Assembly: GCA_002427505.1 (NCBI GenBank)
Contig: DIRJ01000009.1
Location: 1 to 46,524 of the forward strand
Source of the DNA: Mageeibacillus sp. UBA5439
Lineage (GTDB): Bacteria; Bacillota; Clostridia; Saccharofermentanales; DTU023
DNA length: 46,524 nt
Reading direction: 5' to 3'
Shown piece by piece: positions 25,513 through 34,449 of the stretch. The position numbers and the translations under genes are program-made. Position 1 is the stretch's first letter; every line of letters begins with the position of its first letter. The notes under the pieces were generated by a model. That model searched no databases. It saw nothing but the letters and a program-made list of their open reading frames with translations, and was not told the DNA's origin.

Positions 25513-26265
25513 TTATCGCTGTTTGAGAATATCCCTGCGCACAGCTTCTACAGCTGCCTTAATAGCTCGTCCGCTGCCATAGGTCTGATCGTCATCAAGT
25601 CCCTGCCTGATCCGTTCCTGATTCCAGATAGTGGTCAGGATGCAGGCAGCCCGCGCTCCTAAAACCTGAGCAACGATGAAAAGCGTCGCGCTCTCCATCT
25701 CGGAAGCCAAAGTTTTAGCCTTTAACCAGGCCTCCCATTTGTTTTTCAGCTCATAGCCTGCGGGCATACGTTCAGGATCATGTTGACCATAGAAAGAATC
25801 TTTGCACTGCACTACTCCTGTATGGTAGGGAAATGTTCTGTATTTAACCTCCTCCACCAGCGAAGCGGTCAGCTCCCAATTCGCTACAGCAGGAAACTCG
25901 ATGGGAATATACTCGCGTGATGTTCCCTCCATGCGAATTGCTGCCGTCGCTATTACCAGATCACCTCCTGCCACTTCCAAATCCATGCCGCCGCAGGTAC
26001 CGACACGAATGAAGTTTCTGACTCCCGTCCGGTACAGTTCCTCCACGGCTATCGCTGTGGAAGGCCCGCCAATGCCGTGAGAAGTCACCAGTACATTCTC
26101 GCCCTCGAGCGAACCGATCCAACTGGTATACTCACGGTTTGAAGCTAAGAATCTCGGTTCATCCAGCAACTTGGCTATGAGTTCGACTCTGCCGGGATCA
26201 CCCGGCATTATTGCGTAACGAGCTCCATGTGAATCGTCCAGCTGAATATGATATAGTTTCTCCAT
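25513..26265 (-). CDS. udp: Uridine phosphorylase
   Basis: A 250-residue nucleoside phosphorylase of the PNP/UDP family, splitting uridine into uracil and ribose-1-phosphate. It follows E. coli Udp closely: IMPGDPGRVE, SNREYTSW, SHGIGGPSTAIAVEEL, IRVGTCGGM, IEFPAVANWELT and the substrate-binding EMESATLF. The insert of loop residues before EMESATLF also fits Udp rather than DeoD. It starts 12 bases after the yfhO stop, on the same strand, so it is co-transcribed with that gene despite the unrelated function. Specificity for uridine over other nucleosides is inferred. Confidence 0.9.
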   Translation of the reverse strand: MEKLYHIQLDDSHGARYAIMPGDPGRVELIAKLLDEPRFLASNREYTSWIGSLEGENVLVTSHGIGGPSTAIAVEELYRTGVRNFIRVGTCGGMDLEVAGGDLVIATAAIRMEGTSREYIPIEFPAVANWELTASLVEEVKYRTFPYHTGVVQCKDSFYGQHDPERMPAGYELKNKWEAWLKAKTLASEMESATLFIVAQVLGARAACILTTIWNQERIRQGLDDDQTYGSGRAIKAAVEAVRRDILKQR

Positions 26266-26277
26266 TTTATCCTCCGA

Positions 26278-29046
26278 TCATTGCTCAATGCTGTTGTGGA
26301 TCTGTGTTTTGCGCATCTTGTGTGCTGAATTGCTTTTTTTATCCTGATCTGCCTTCTCTTTTTGTTTTTCCTGATCTGCCAGCGTTGGCAGATCTATGTT
26401 CATATATCTTGCACTCTTACCTTGCTTCCTCCTCCGGATCAAATAAAGCAGACAAGCGCCTGCAGTTAGCAGGGATATCAGCAAACCGGCATAAAAGCCG
26501 GGCGGGGTGAACTTAGCTTCTATCTGATGCTCGCCTGCAGAAACCGTGATCAACATGAAACTATCGCGAATGGCAGTGACCTCAACCGGTTCATTGTCTA
26601 CTTTAACCTTCCAGCCGGGGTGCACAAATGTCGGTATAAAAACAAAACCTTGTTCCGGTGCCTGAACCGTGCCCTCAAAGGAGTGCGAACCCTGTTGCAG
26701 ATTTTTCAGAGAAGCTGACTTGTATCCGGCGATAGTCTCTTCAAAGGCCGGCTGATTCAGCCGGACCAGATAAGCTTTGAACTCTCCATCCGTCTGATCA
26801 TTCCTGCCAAGATTGACCCGGAAGTGGATGGTATCTCCTGCCTCCACATATCCCAGATCAATCATGCCGTTAGTTTTGCCGCCAACGTGGAAAAAGTCCG
26901 TCCCGTCGCGCAGAAAACCGTTGACATTTTTGATACCGGCATTGATATCGTCCCAGGCCAGATAGTAAGATCCGCTTTCCGGAGCGACGGTATAAAGAAA
27001 GGCCCAGTCTGAATCATTGCTACGTGCATAAAATTGGTCGCCGCTGATGCCCCTTTCCTCCACATAAGCACCTTCGCTCAGCCAGGGTGAAAAATGCAGA
27101 TGCTCAAAGATCTGTTCTGACCCGCCCATCAGGTAGCTCAAGCGATTTTGCACAGCATAGGGAGAGTCAGCTAAATCCTGCACATTAATATTGGTCGTTG
27201 TCTGCGCAACAAAAAAGCCAAAGGGCAAGGCGTAATCATTCCGATACAGTTTGTAATTGCTGCCGCCGGCAAGCTCCGTCCGTATATCTTCCTGTATGAC
27301 TGTGTCCCAGGGGCGGAAAAGATATTCAATCCCCATAATGCTGTCCATAAAAATGTTTGACTCTTTATACTGGAAACTGTTCACACCATTGGTCGGAAAG
27401 CCGAGCTCTTCCAAAAAATCTATAGGTGCTTCCTGAAAAGTTGAGGAGAAAATACTAAAACCGTTTGTGGAAAAAAGCATGGCATCATTGACAGTCGTAT
27501 CCGGCAAAATTTCAAAGCGCGTATAAGGCCTGCCCTTCTCATCCTTTATTTCCTCAATCCTGCTGCTGATCTCCCGTGCACGTTCATTATCTGTATAGTG
27601 AATACGGTCTCCCAGTGGATAACGCTGTTGCAAGTCGCTGATACCGGCCGTTACATTGGTAAGGAGCTCAAGCAGCATCACCAGCAGCAAGGCTGTGGTT
27701 CCCAGTCTGACAAATGGCTGCTTGGCGGGGCGGGACGGCCGGCCTGAACGGCGGCTCAGGACAATAATGTACAGACCCAGCAGGATCAATGTGGCAAGAA
27801 CACGCCACTTGCCCGCTCCCGTCTGATTTTGATTCCACTCACGCAGTAAAACCAGAGCAAACATAAGCATGGCCATGCCCAGTGCAGGGGCCGGTCCCTG
27901 CCTGCGGATTTCAGGCAAGGCCTGATAGGCCATCATCAGGAGCAGGAGCACCAGCACAAAGGCATAGCGATAATCCAGAGAATTCGGGTAATGTAGACCA
28001 TGCCAGATGAAATCCAGCACAGCACTGTAGAAACTGACAAAGAGAAAGCCGATCAGCCCTGCATGCCCGATTTTTGCTTTTCTGCTAATACCTTTACTCA
28101 GGAAAAAATAAGGCAACAGCAGAAGCGGCAGCAAACCGACATAAATATTAGGCAAACCGGACATAACGTTTGGTTCACGCAAGATCTCCAGCTGACCCAT
28201 CAGGTCAAGCATACTGTCGGAAAAATTGCCCCAACGCGGAAAGGCATCGCCTGCAGCGGAAGTAATGGAAAGAGCCTTGACTGTCGGCAGCAAAACCACT
28301 GCTGCCAGCATAACCGCAAGCAGAGAAAGTCCGATTATCTGTCCCAGCCTGCTAAAATATATCTGCCAGGATCCTTTACTCATATAGCGGGTAAGCAGCA
28401 GCAGTGCATAGAGTGCGATGAAGACGCAGGCGAAAAATGCTGAGTAATAGTTGAGCATCAGCATTACAGCCAGACTGATCAAGTACAGTCTGCGTTCGCC
28501 GTGGCGGACCAGGCGGATCAGTCCCAGAATAGCCAGCGGAAAGATGATCAGGGTATCAAGCCACATAATATTCCAGCTGTAAGCCAGAACAAAGTTCGAT
28601 AAAGCATAAAAGGAAGCAAAAATAATACTGCTGCGGTCTTTTTTGCGAAAACCGAAATTAAGAAGACAGTGGAAGCTGGCGCCCATCAGACCAATTTTCA
28701 CAAGAGTGATCACTAGAACTGCTTCTGACACATAGGCACGGGGGAAGACGAGCATGATCAGATTAACAGGACTGGCCAGATAGTAAGTAAACAAGGGATA
28801 AAAGCTGGTGCCCAGGCCTCCCGACCAGGAAAAAAAGAGCGACTCGAAAGACCGCAGTTTGCGACCATAGTCTACTAAAAACGGGGCGTATTGATGATAG
28901 AGGTCAATCGTCAGCAGATGACGGTTCCCAAAAGGAAACAAGCCATAAAAAGCATATGAGATGTAGAAAATTAATAAAGGCAGGGCAAAAGCGATCAGGC
29001 TATCCCGCCTGAATGTCCGGCGCTGTCGCCTTTCAATCAGATTCAT
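26278..29046 (-). CDS. YfhO-family polytopic membrane protein
   Basis: About 922 residues. The first half holds a dozen or more hydrophobic helices of a GT-C-like fold, with the family segment LLTIDLYHQYAPFLVDYGRKL after the first helix. This is followed by an extracellular beta-rich domain (about residues 480-860), one final helix (GFYAGLLISLLTAGACLLYLI) and a basic, charged cytoplasmic tail. YfhO proteins are linked to glycosylation of lipoteichoic acid or other surface polymers in Gram-positive bacteria. A TTG-ATG pair begins the frame; I take the ATG at 29046. A coiled-coil protein gene lies upstream and udp downstream. Confidence 0.88.
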   Translation of the reverse strand: MNLIERRQRRTFRRDSLIAFALPLLIFYISYAFYGLFPFGNRHLLTIDLYHQYAPFLVDYGRKLRSFESLFFSWSGGLGTSFYPLFTYYLASPVNLIMLVFPRAYVSEAVLVITLVKIGLMGASFHCLLNFGFRKKDRSSIIFASFYALSNFVLAYSWNIMWLDTLIIFPLAILGLIRLVRHGERRLYLISLAVMLMLNYYSAFFACVFIALYALLLLTRYMSKGSWQIYFSRLGQIIGLSLLAVMLAAVVLLPTVKALSITSAAGDAFPRWGNFSDSMLDLMGQLEILREPNVMSGLPNIYVGLLPLLLLPYFFLSKGISRKAKIGHAGLIGFLFVSFYSAVLDFIWHGLHYPNSLDYRYAFVLVLLLLMMAYQALPEIRRQGPAPALGMAMLMFALVLLREWNQNQTGAGKWRVLATLILLGLYIIVLSRRSGRPSRPAKQPFVRLGTTALLLVMLLELLTNVTAGISDLQQRYPLGDRIHYTDNERAREISSRIEEIKDEKGRPYTRFEILPDTTVNDAMLFSTNGFSIFSSTFQEAPIDFLEELGFPTNGVNSFQYKESNIFMDSIMGIEYLFRPWDTVIQEDIRTELAGGSNYKLYRNDYALPFGFFVAQTTTNINVQDLADSPYAVQNRLSYLMGGSEQIFEHLHFSPWLSEGAYVEERGISGDQFYARSNDSDWAFLYTVAPESGSYYLAWDDINAGIKNVNGFLRDGTDFFHVGGKTNGMIDLGYVEAGDTIHFRVNLGRNDQTDGEFKAYLVRLNQPAFEETIAGYKSASLKNLQQGSHSFEGTVQAPEQGFVFIPTFVHPGWKVKVDNEPVEVTAIRDSFMLITVSAGEHQIEAKFTPPGFYAGLLISLLTAGACLLYLIRRRKQGKSARYMNIDLPTLADQEKQKEKADQDKKSNSAHKMRKTQIHNSIEQ

Positions 29047-29104
29047 CAATAATCTCGACTTCTTCTATTTTCGTCCCCTGTACAGTTCAGCCGGCTGGCA
29101 GTCC

Positions 29105-30076
29105 TTAGTCCGCGCTGCCTTCGGGGTCGTCCTTGGCAAGCAGCTCTTCTGCAGCAAGACCGCTGCTTGCTTCATCAGTTACATACTCGGCCTGCCGGTC
29201 AGCACCCGCCTCACTCCTGCCTTCATATCTATCCAAGACTGCATTGGTACTTTCACTATTGCTGCCTTCTAACGCCGCTGCTGCCATGTCTTCACCTGTC
29301 TCAGCAAACTCCAGCACGTCGGTAAGCAAAGCCTTGCTCTGCCTGAGATATTCACGGTGTTTCAGACAAGCTTGTGCCAGTTCTTCCAGCTCTTCTGATA
29401 AAACTGCGATATCTCTTTTGGCCTTGCTTTCTTCCTCATTTCTGAGAGCACGCCCTAAGAGGATTTCCTGGTCAATCCTGGCCCGGGAATCATCGATAAG
29501 TCTCGCGCCTTCAAGTCTGGCTTCACGCAGAATAGCAGAAGCCTGGTCCATGACATCCTGGCGTTGTTCTTCTTCTGATCTCTGCTTTTGCAGTTCCTCA
29601 TTCTTCTGCTGGATTTCTTCTAAATCTGTTTGCAGCTTCAGCAGCTCTTTCTGATATTCCAGTTTCTCCTGGTTTAAAGCTCTCACTGCTTTCTGCTCAC
29701 GGACTCTGGCATCCTGTGCTTCTGTTTCAACTGCCTGCAGCTCCCGCTGTAAAGCTTCGATCGTTGACTCAGCAATTTTCATTTCTTCATTTGTCGAACC
29801 GGCATCCGGATAAGCCGCAGCAAATGACGTATCCTGAGTGCCGAGTGACTCTAAAACTTCCTGCCTGCCGAAATTGCTGATTACACCCCGCTCCGCTTCC
29901 GCTACGGCAGCTTCTGTCAAAGCACAGCATACTCCTCTGGCCTTGTTAATTAATGCTCTGATCTGTTCATAAACGTCTTTACGGTCGTAACCGCCGAAAG
30001 CCACAGTTTTAAGCTGCAGGTCCTGAATATACTCCAGCATTTCTTCGTCAAATTGCATTTCTATTGTTTTGCTCAC
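29105..30076 (-). CDS. Coiled-coil protein with DivIVA-like N-terminus
   Basis: A 323-residue, acidic, cytoplasmic protein. A short N-terminal domain contains LKTVAFGGYDRKDVYEQI, reminiscent of the GYD...V pattern of DivIVA and similar Gram-positive coiled-coil proteins. Residues from about 100 to 250 form a long coiled coil rich in Glu, Gln, Leu and Lys. The C-terminus is Ala/Glu/Ser-rich and probably disordered. The likely start is GTG at 30076, with AAGGGGG nine bases upstream, rather than the TTG at 30103. It is the first gene of a minus-strand run with yfhO and udp. A role in envelope growth or division is only a guess from DivIVA likeness. Confidence 0.6.
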   Translation of the reverse strand: MSKTIEMQFDEEMLEYIQDLQLKTVAFGGYDRKDVYEQIRALINKARGVCCALTEAAVAEAERGVISNFGRQEVLESLGTQDTSFAAAYPDAGSTNEEMKIAESTIEALQRELQAVETEAQDARVREQKAVRALNQEKLEYQKELLKLQTDLEEIQQKNEELQKQRSEEEQRQDVMDQASAILREARLEGARLIDDSRARIDQEILLGRALRNEEESKAKRDIAVLSEELEELAQACLKHREYLRQSKALLTDVLEFAETGEDMAAAALEGSNSESTNAVLDRYEGRSEAGADRQAEYVTDEASSGLAAEELLAKDDPEGSAD

Positions 30077-30285
30077 CTCTGAGTCCCCCTTAGATATTCT
30101 CAATGTTTTCTAAGATAATATCACTAAGGATCATTATACCTAAAGCTGCTGACTAACAAAATGACTGTTTACAAGAAGCCGAAGGGCAATTGTTCACAGT
30201 AGATTAATATTTTAGTCGTATAATTAGTTTATCTGTCATTTTCATATTCTATAAATCGCCTGTTGCTCATTCAGGGAGGTCGCTT

Positions 30286-31368
30286 ATGAAGACAACTATT
30301 ATTGGAGCAGGGAATACCGGTTTAGCCATGGCTGCTCATTTGGCCTTTGCGGGCAATGAAGTATGCATCTATGGCCGCAATCCAGATACAGTCGACTTGT
30401 TGCAGGAAAGTAAGTCTATCCACTGTTCAGGCGTGTTGCAGGGCAATATTTCTATCAGCGGTGCTACCCGGGATATCGCTCTTGCCTTAGAGGATAGCGA
30501 CCTGATAATTATCATGACGCCGGCCTTTGCTCATAAAGAGCTGGCCTTGCTGCTCGGCAAGAACATGAAAAAGGAAATACCTATTATCCTGAGCCCCGGC
30601 AGAACCTGCGGGGCCATTGAATTTCAACACTATTTCAGTCTGCAGAACAAAACTCTGCAGCCAAGTATTTCTGAAAGCCAGACCGTTATCCACACTGCCC
30701 GACGCTACACCGCTAACAGTGTCCATGTTATCGCGATTAAAGATTCAGTCTACCTGGCTACTTTAGAACCTTATAAAAGCCGGGAAGTTCTAGCCGCCCT
30801 GCCTGAAGGTATTCGCAGCCATTTCAGCCCCGCCAAATCCATCATTCAGACTTCGATCGGCAATACAGGTATGATTCTGCACTGTGCTCCGCTTCTGTTA
30901 AACAGCGGCTGGACCGAGAGTCCCAACTTTGGCTTCAAGCATTATTGGGATGGCATTTCACCGCGCATAGCCGTTTTTTTGGAGAAAATCGATCAGGAAC
31001 GGGTCGAAGTTTCTCAGGCTCTGGGCTGTGAAGTTGTCAGCACAATGGAATGGCTTAGACGCAGCTATCATTCTGAAGGTAACAATCTCTACGAATGTAT
31101 TCACGATACACCGGCTTATGAAGCCATCGATGCACCGGAAACACTGGATCATCGCTATATTTTCGAGGATGTTCCCTGCGGTCTGGTGCCCCTGGAGGCT
31201 TTAGGCAGGCTCATGGATATTGACATGAAAAACACGTCTCTGATAATTGATCTCGCTTCTGCCCTGATGGAAGTAGATTTCCGGGAAACAGGGCGTAACC
31301 TGAAAAACTTCGATTTACAGGGCTTTTTTTCGACTTTACTCGAAAGGAGCAATAATGAGAGCAGATAA
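30286..31368 (+). CDS. Octopine/nopaline dehydrogenase-family oxidoreductase
   Basis: A 360-residue NAD(P)-dependent enzyme. The N-terminal Rossmann fold starts with IIGAGNTGLAMAAHLAFAG (Gly7, Gly9, Gly12). The C-terminal helical domain typical of opine dehydrogenases begins near SIGNTGMILHCAPLLLNSG and carries the conserved His. Family members join or split an amino acid and a 2-oxo acid by reductive N-alkylation, or reduce related ketones. GGGAGGT precedes the ATG. TATAAT at 30219-30224 may be the -10 of the promoter, though no good -35 is spaced from it. The gene overlaps the B12-mutase-like gene by 14 bases, so the two products very probably share a pathway. Confidence 0.82.
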   Translation: MKTTIIGAGNTGLAMAAHLAFAGNEVCIYGRNPDTVDLLQESKSIHCSGVLQGNISISGATRDIALALEDSDLIIIMTPAFAHKELALLLGKNMKKEIPIILSPGRTCGAIEFQHYFSLQNKTLQPSISESQTVIHTARRYTANSVHVIAIKDSVYLATLEPYKSREVLAALPEGIRSHFSPAKSIIQTSIGNTGMILHCAPLLLNSGWTESPNFGFKHYWDGISPRIAVFLEKIDQERVEVSQALGCEVVSTMEWLRRSYHSEGNNLYECIHDTPAYEAIDAPETLDHRYIFEDVPCGLVPLEALGRLMDIDMKNTSLIIDLASALMEVDFRETGRNLKNFDLQGFFSTLLERSNNESR

Positions 31369-33256
31369 TCCAACAGCTGTTTACGCTTTCATCAAAACTG
31401 CGCACGATGCCCATACCCTTGGCATACAGTCGGCGGCTTCACTCCTGCAGAACTGCGGCTATCAGGTGATCCGCGCCGGAGAACAGCTTGAGCTTGCTCT
31501 CTCTCATATCAGTGATGACCGGGCAAAGGAAGAGATCATAGCCTGGATCAGAACTAACAAAATTAATAGAATCGGAATAACTTACCGGCTGGATCAGTCC
31601 GATGCCCGGCGCATCTTTGGTTGTTTTGTTGAGGAACTGAAGAAGAAACAAATGCTCTCCTCACAGGGCGGTCCTGTTGACGCACTTTTCTTTGGCGGTT
31701 TACCTGAGTCCTGCCAGGCTGTTGCCAGGGAGTTCGGAGATCTGGTCAGCTGCTTTCAGGGCGGAGAATCTGCACGGGATACCTTGCTGACTATGGGCGT
31801 GCCCGCCTTCAAGATACCGGCTGACATGCTGGAGAGCAGCCAATATGACAATGATCGCGAGAGTTTCGCCAGACAACTGATTGATAAAGGCGAATACCAC
31901 TATCTCAAATGTCCTGCCGCTGACAATTATCCCGAGTTCGGCAGCAGACAGGACACTGTCCTGAAGCGCCTGCAGGCAGGCAGAAGCGGTGCCTATGGCA
32001 AGAGACCGCTCATCCGGGTGCATGTCGGTCCCTATGCCTCGGACCAGAAAAGAACGGAAGCAGTCAGGCAATGTGCTGACTGGGCCAGGCAACTGGCCGC
32101 CGGCAGTCTGCTCGACATTTTGTCTCTGGGAACCTCACAATTGTCGCAATCTGATTTCGGCGAAAACTGGTACGGCAAAAGCAATGGCGGAGGGGTCCCG
32201 ATCAATTCTGCAGATGAATATGTGCAGATATATGAAGCAGGCAGACCGCTCTTACTGCGCACTTATGCCGGCACGAAAAATATCAGCCAGCTGGCAGGCA
32301 TGTATGAGGAAACTATTAATATCTGCTGGCATGCGATGTCACTATGGTGGTTCAACCGTCTTGACGGACGCGGACCCTATGATCTTTACACCAGCCTGCA
32401 GGAGCAGATACTCGCCATCCGCTATGTGGCGGGAACGGGCAAGCCCTTCGAGGCGAATGTCTCCCACCATTTCTCTTTCCGCGGCGCGGACGATATAACT
32501 TACATTGTCTCTGCATATCTGGCAGCAAAACTGGTCAAAAAATTGGGGATTAAAACTTTTATTCTGCAAAACATGCTGAACACACCCGCCAGCACCTGGG
32601 GCGTACAGGATCTGGCTAAGTCCAGGACTATGCTGACATTGCTGCGTTCGCTGGAAGACGAAAACTTCAAGGTCCTGCTGCAGCCACGCGCCGGACTGGA
32701 ATATTTCGTTGCCGATCTGCATCAGGCAAAAATCCAGCTGTCTGCGGTCAGCTGTCTCATGGATGACATCCAGGCCCACGATAATTCGAGCCCGGAACTC
32801 ATCCATGTCGTGAGCTACTCCGAGGCTTGTCACCTGGCAACACCGGATATAATTGACGAAAGCATCCGTATTACGCTGCACACACTGAAGGAGTACCGCC
32901 GGGCAAAGCAAGACGGCTTGTTTGACGACATGAGCAGCAATGAAGAAGTTGCTGAGCGCGAGCGCAAACTTTACCGGGACTCCCGGCAGCTGATTGATTT
33001 TCTGGAAAAGAACTATCCTGACCTATACAGCGCAGAAGGTTTTTATAAAATCTTCGCTGCCGGTTTTCTGCCCACTCCTTATCTCTGGAAGGAAACAGAG
33101 GAGTTCGTGCACGCTGTCAACTGGCACAGCAAGTCTCTCCATGGCAGTCAGCTGCTGATCAACGATTTTGAAAAGGAAATGTCTATGGAAGAACGTCTGG
33201 AGCTGGCTGCTCCTAATATGAAAGATGCTGAACTGCTTCTGAAGATGAGGCGGTAA
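31355..33256 (+). CDS. B12-binding domain fused to a glutamate-mutase-like barrel
   Basis: A 633-residue protein. Residues 1-170 form a cobalamin-binding domain of the base-off/His-on type: Asp18-x-His20-x-x-Gly23, an IGITYRL strand in place of the usual Ser-Val-Leu segment, and Gly114-Gly115 in LFFGGLP. Residues from about 200 to 520 look like the TIM barrel of glutamate mutase subunit E, including GKSNGGGVPIN, HHFSFRGADD and VVSYSEACHLATPDIIDESI, which matches the GlmE VKTPHEA... segment in spacing. In glutamate mutase the two parts are separate proteins; here they are fused with B12 first. AAAGGAG precedes the ATG. It is probably an adenosylcobalamin-dependent carbon-skeleton mutase. The substrate is unknown. 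Confidence 0.72.
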   Translation: MRADNPTAVYAFIKTAHDAHTLGIQSAASLLQNCGYQVIRAGEQLELALSHISDDRAKEEIIAWIRTNKINRIGITYRLDQSDARRIFGCFVEELKKKQMLSSQGGPVDALFFGGLPESCQAVAREFGDLVSCFQGGESARDTLLTMGVPAFKIPADMLESSQYDNDRESFARQLIDKGEYHYLKCPAADNYPEFGSRQDTVLKRLQAGRSGAYGKRPLIRVHVGPYASDQKRTEAVRQCADWARQLAAGSLLDILSLGTSQLSQSDFGENWYGKSNGGGVPINSADEYVQIYEAGRPLLLRTYAGTKNISQLAGMYEETINICWHAMSLWWFNRLDGRGPYDLYTSLQEQILAIRYVAGTGKPFEANVSHHFSFRGADDITYIVSAYLAAKLVKKLGIKTFILQNMLNTPASTWGVQDLAKSRTMLTLLRSLEDENFKVLLQPRAGLEYFVADLHQAKIQLSAVSCLMDDIQAHDNSSPELIHVVSYSEACHLATPDIIDESIRITLHTLKEYRRAKQDGLFDDMSSNEEVAERERKLYRDSRQLIDFLEKNYPDLYSAEGFYKIFAAGFLPTPYLWKETEEFVHAVNWHSKSLHGSQLLINDFEKEMSMEERLELAAPNMKDAELLLKMRR

Positions 33257-33270
33257 GGAGGTACACTGTC

Positions 33271-33849
33271 ATGCTGGAAATCGAATTTAAGGCTTTTGTC
33301 GATACTGAGTCTGTTCAGGATCTGGAAAAAAAGATCCTCGCTCAGAACTTTTGTTTTGTTCAGATGCTGGAAGAAAGCGATCATTACTATAACGCTCCCG
33401 ACCGCAACTTTGCCCAAAGTGATGAAGCTCTGCGGATCAGAGAACAGCGGAGCGAACTGTCAACACAGACGATGCTTACATATAAGGGGGCGAAAGTGGA
33501 TCCGCTGTCCAACACGCGTGTTGAAGTGGAAACAGCAATCAGCAATGCAGCTGAGATGCAGGAAATACTCAAATCTCTGGGCTATAAATCAGTTCTTACT
33601 GTGGAAAAGAAAAGAAGAGCATACCGGGGAACAGCTGAATTTTCACAGGTCAATATCTGTCTGGACCAACTTGCCGGGCTGGGCAGTTTTATCGAGGTCG
33701 AGTACTGTGCGGAAAGTGATATCAGCCAAAAAGACGGGGAAAGCATTCGTAACCGACTGCTTTCCCTGCTAGACCTGCTGGACATTCCCCGGTCAGAACT
33801 TACACGAAAATCTTATTTGGAACTGCTGATGGAGCGGGCTACATCATAA
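33271..33849 (+). CDS. CYTH-domain protein (CyaB/class IV adenylate cyclase-like)
   Basis: A 192-residue protein of the CYTH fold, a beta-tunnel that binds triphosphates and divalent metals. The diagnostic ExExK is at the N-terminus (EIEFK, residues 3-7). Later basic and acidic strands (ALRIREQ, LTYKGAK, RVEVET, KKRRAYRG, FIEVEYCAE) line the tunnel. The activity may be adenylate cyclase, thiamine triphosphatase or tripolyphosphatase. AAGGAGGT lies ten bases before the ATG, 14 bases after the mutase gene. The 3' end overlaps the convergent HAD phosphatase gene by 37 bases, with no terminator between. Confidence 0.85.
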   Translation: MLEIEFKAFVDTESVQDLEKKILAQNFCFVQMLEESDHYYNAPDRNFAQSDEALRIREQRSELSTQTMLTYKGAKVDPLSNTRVEVETAISNAAEMQEILKSLGYKSVLTVEKKRRAYRGTAEFSQVNICLDQLAGLGSFIEVEYCAESDISQKDGESIRNRLLSLLDLLDIPRSELTRKSYLELLMERATS

Positions 33850-34445
33850 AAATCTTCCCAGAGAGTGAAGGGCAGTTTATGTTTCTCCATGACCATAGCC
33901 AGCGTATCGCGTGCAAAAACCTGATCAGATGCCAGAGCCATGCGGTAATCGGTAAAGTTGTCACCGACAGATATGGCCTTCCGGTATTCGTACTGGTCCA
34001 TGATCAGAGTTTTTTGCACCAGATCACCCTCAGCTTCATAGGCTGATTTAAGCTTGATGAATTCACCGCTGAGGTCAACTCCCACACCATGAAAGGCAAG
34101 TATCTTATCTTTGTAGGGAGCTAATTTTCTCTCGATATAGCTTTCCAGACCGCCGGAAATGACAACCACCGGAATGCCCAGATCAGCTGCCACATCCAGC
34201 AGTTTTTCAAAACCGGGGCGCACTTCTACCTGATCAACATAGTCAAGAATTGCAGCCATGCTCTTGACAGGAATCATGCTGAAAGCCATATGCAGGGTAT
34301 CTGCCAGACTACGTTTTCCAGCATTCAGTGCCCGTTTTTCTTCTTCATAAATGGAAGGGTCGATGCAAAGATGCATCGATCCTTCCAAAGTTTCTTCACT
34401 GGTAATAGTACCGTCAAAATCTAAAAATAAAATCGTATCGTACAT
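33813..34445 (-). CDS. HAD-family phosphatase (MtnX-like)
   Basis: A 210-residue HAD phosphatase of the subclass IB/MtnX type. Motif I is LDFDGTIT with nucleophile Asp9 and acid/base Asp11, motif II VVVISGG, and motif IV ISVGDNFTDYRMA. The overall run, including FARDTL and LPFTLWEDFYDV, resembles B. subtilis MtnX, which dephosphorylates the product of the RuBisCO-like enolase MtnW in methionine salvage. Here too it directly follows a RuBisCO-like protein gene (4-base gap, no ribosome binding site of its own, so coupled). The other methionine-salvage genes are absent, so the substrate is probably different. Confidence 0.85.
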   Translation of the reverse strand: MYDTILFLDFDGTITSEETLEGSMHLCIDPSIYEEEKRALNAGKRSLADTLHMAFSMIPVKSMAAILDYVDQVEVRPGFEKLLDVAADLGIPVVVISGGLESYIERKLAPYKDKILAFHGVGVDLSGEFIKLKSAYEAEGDLVQKTLIMDQYEYRKAISVGDNFTDYRMALASDQVFARDTLAMVMEKHKLPFTLWEDFYDVARSISSSK

Positions 34446-34449
34446 ATTT

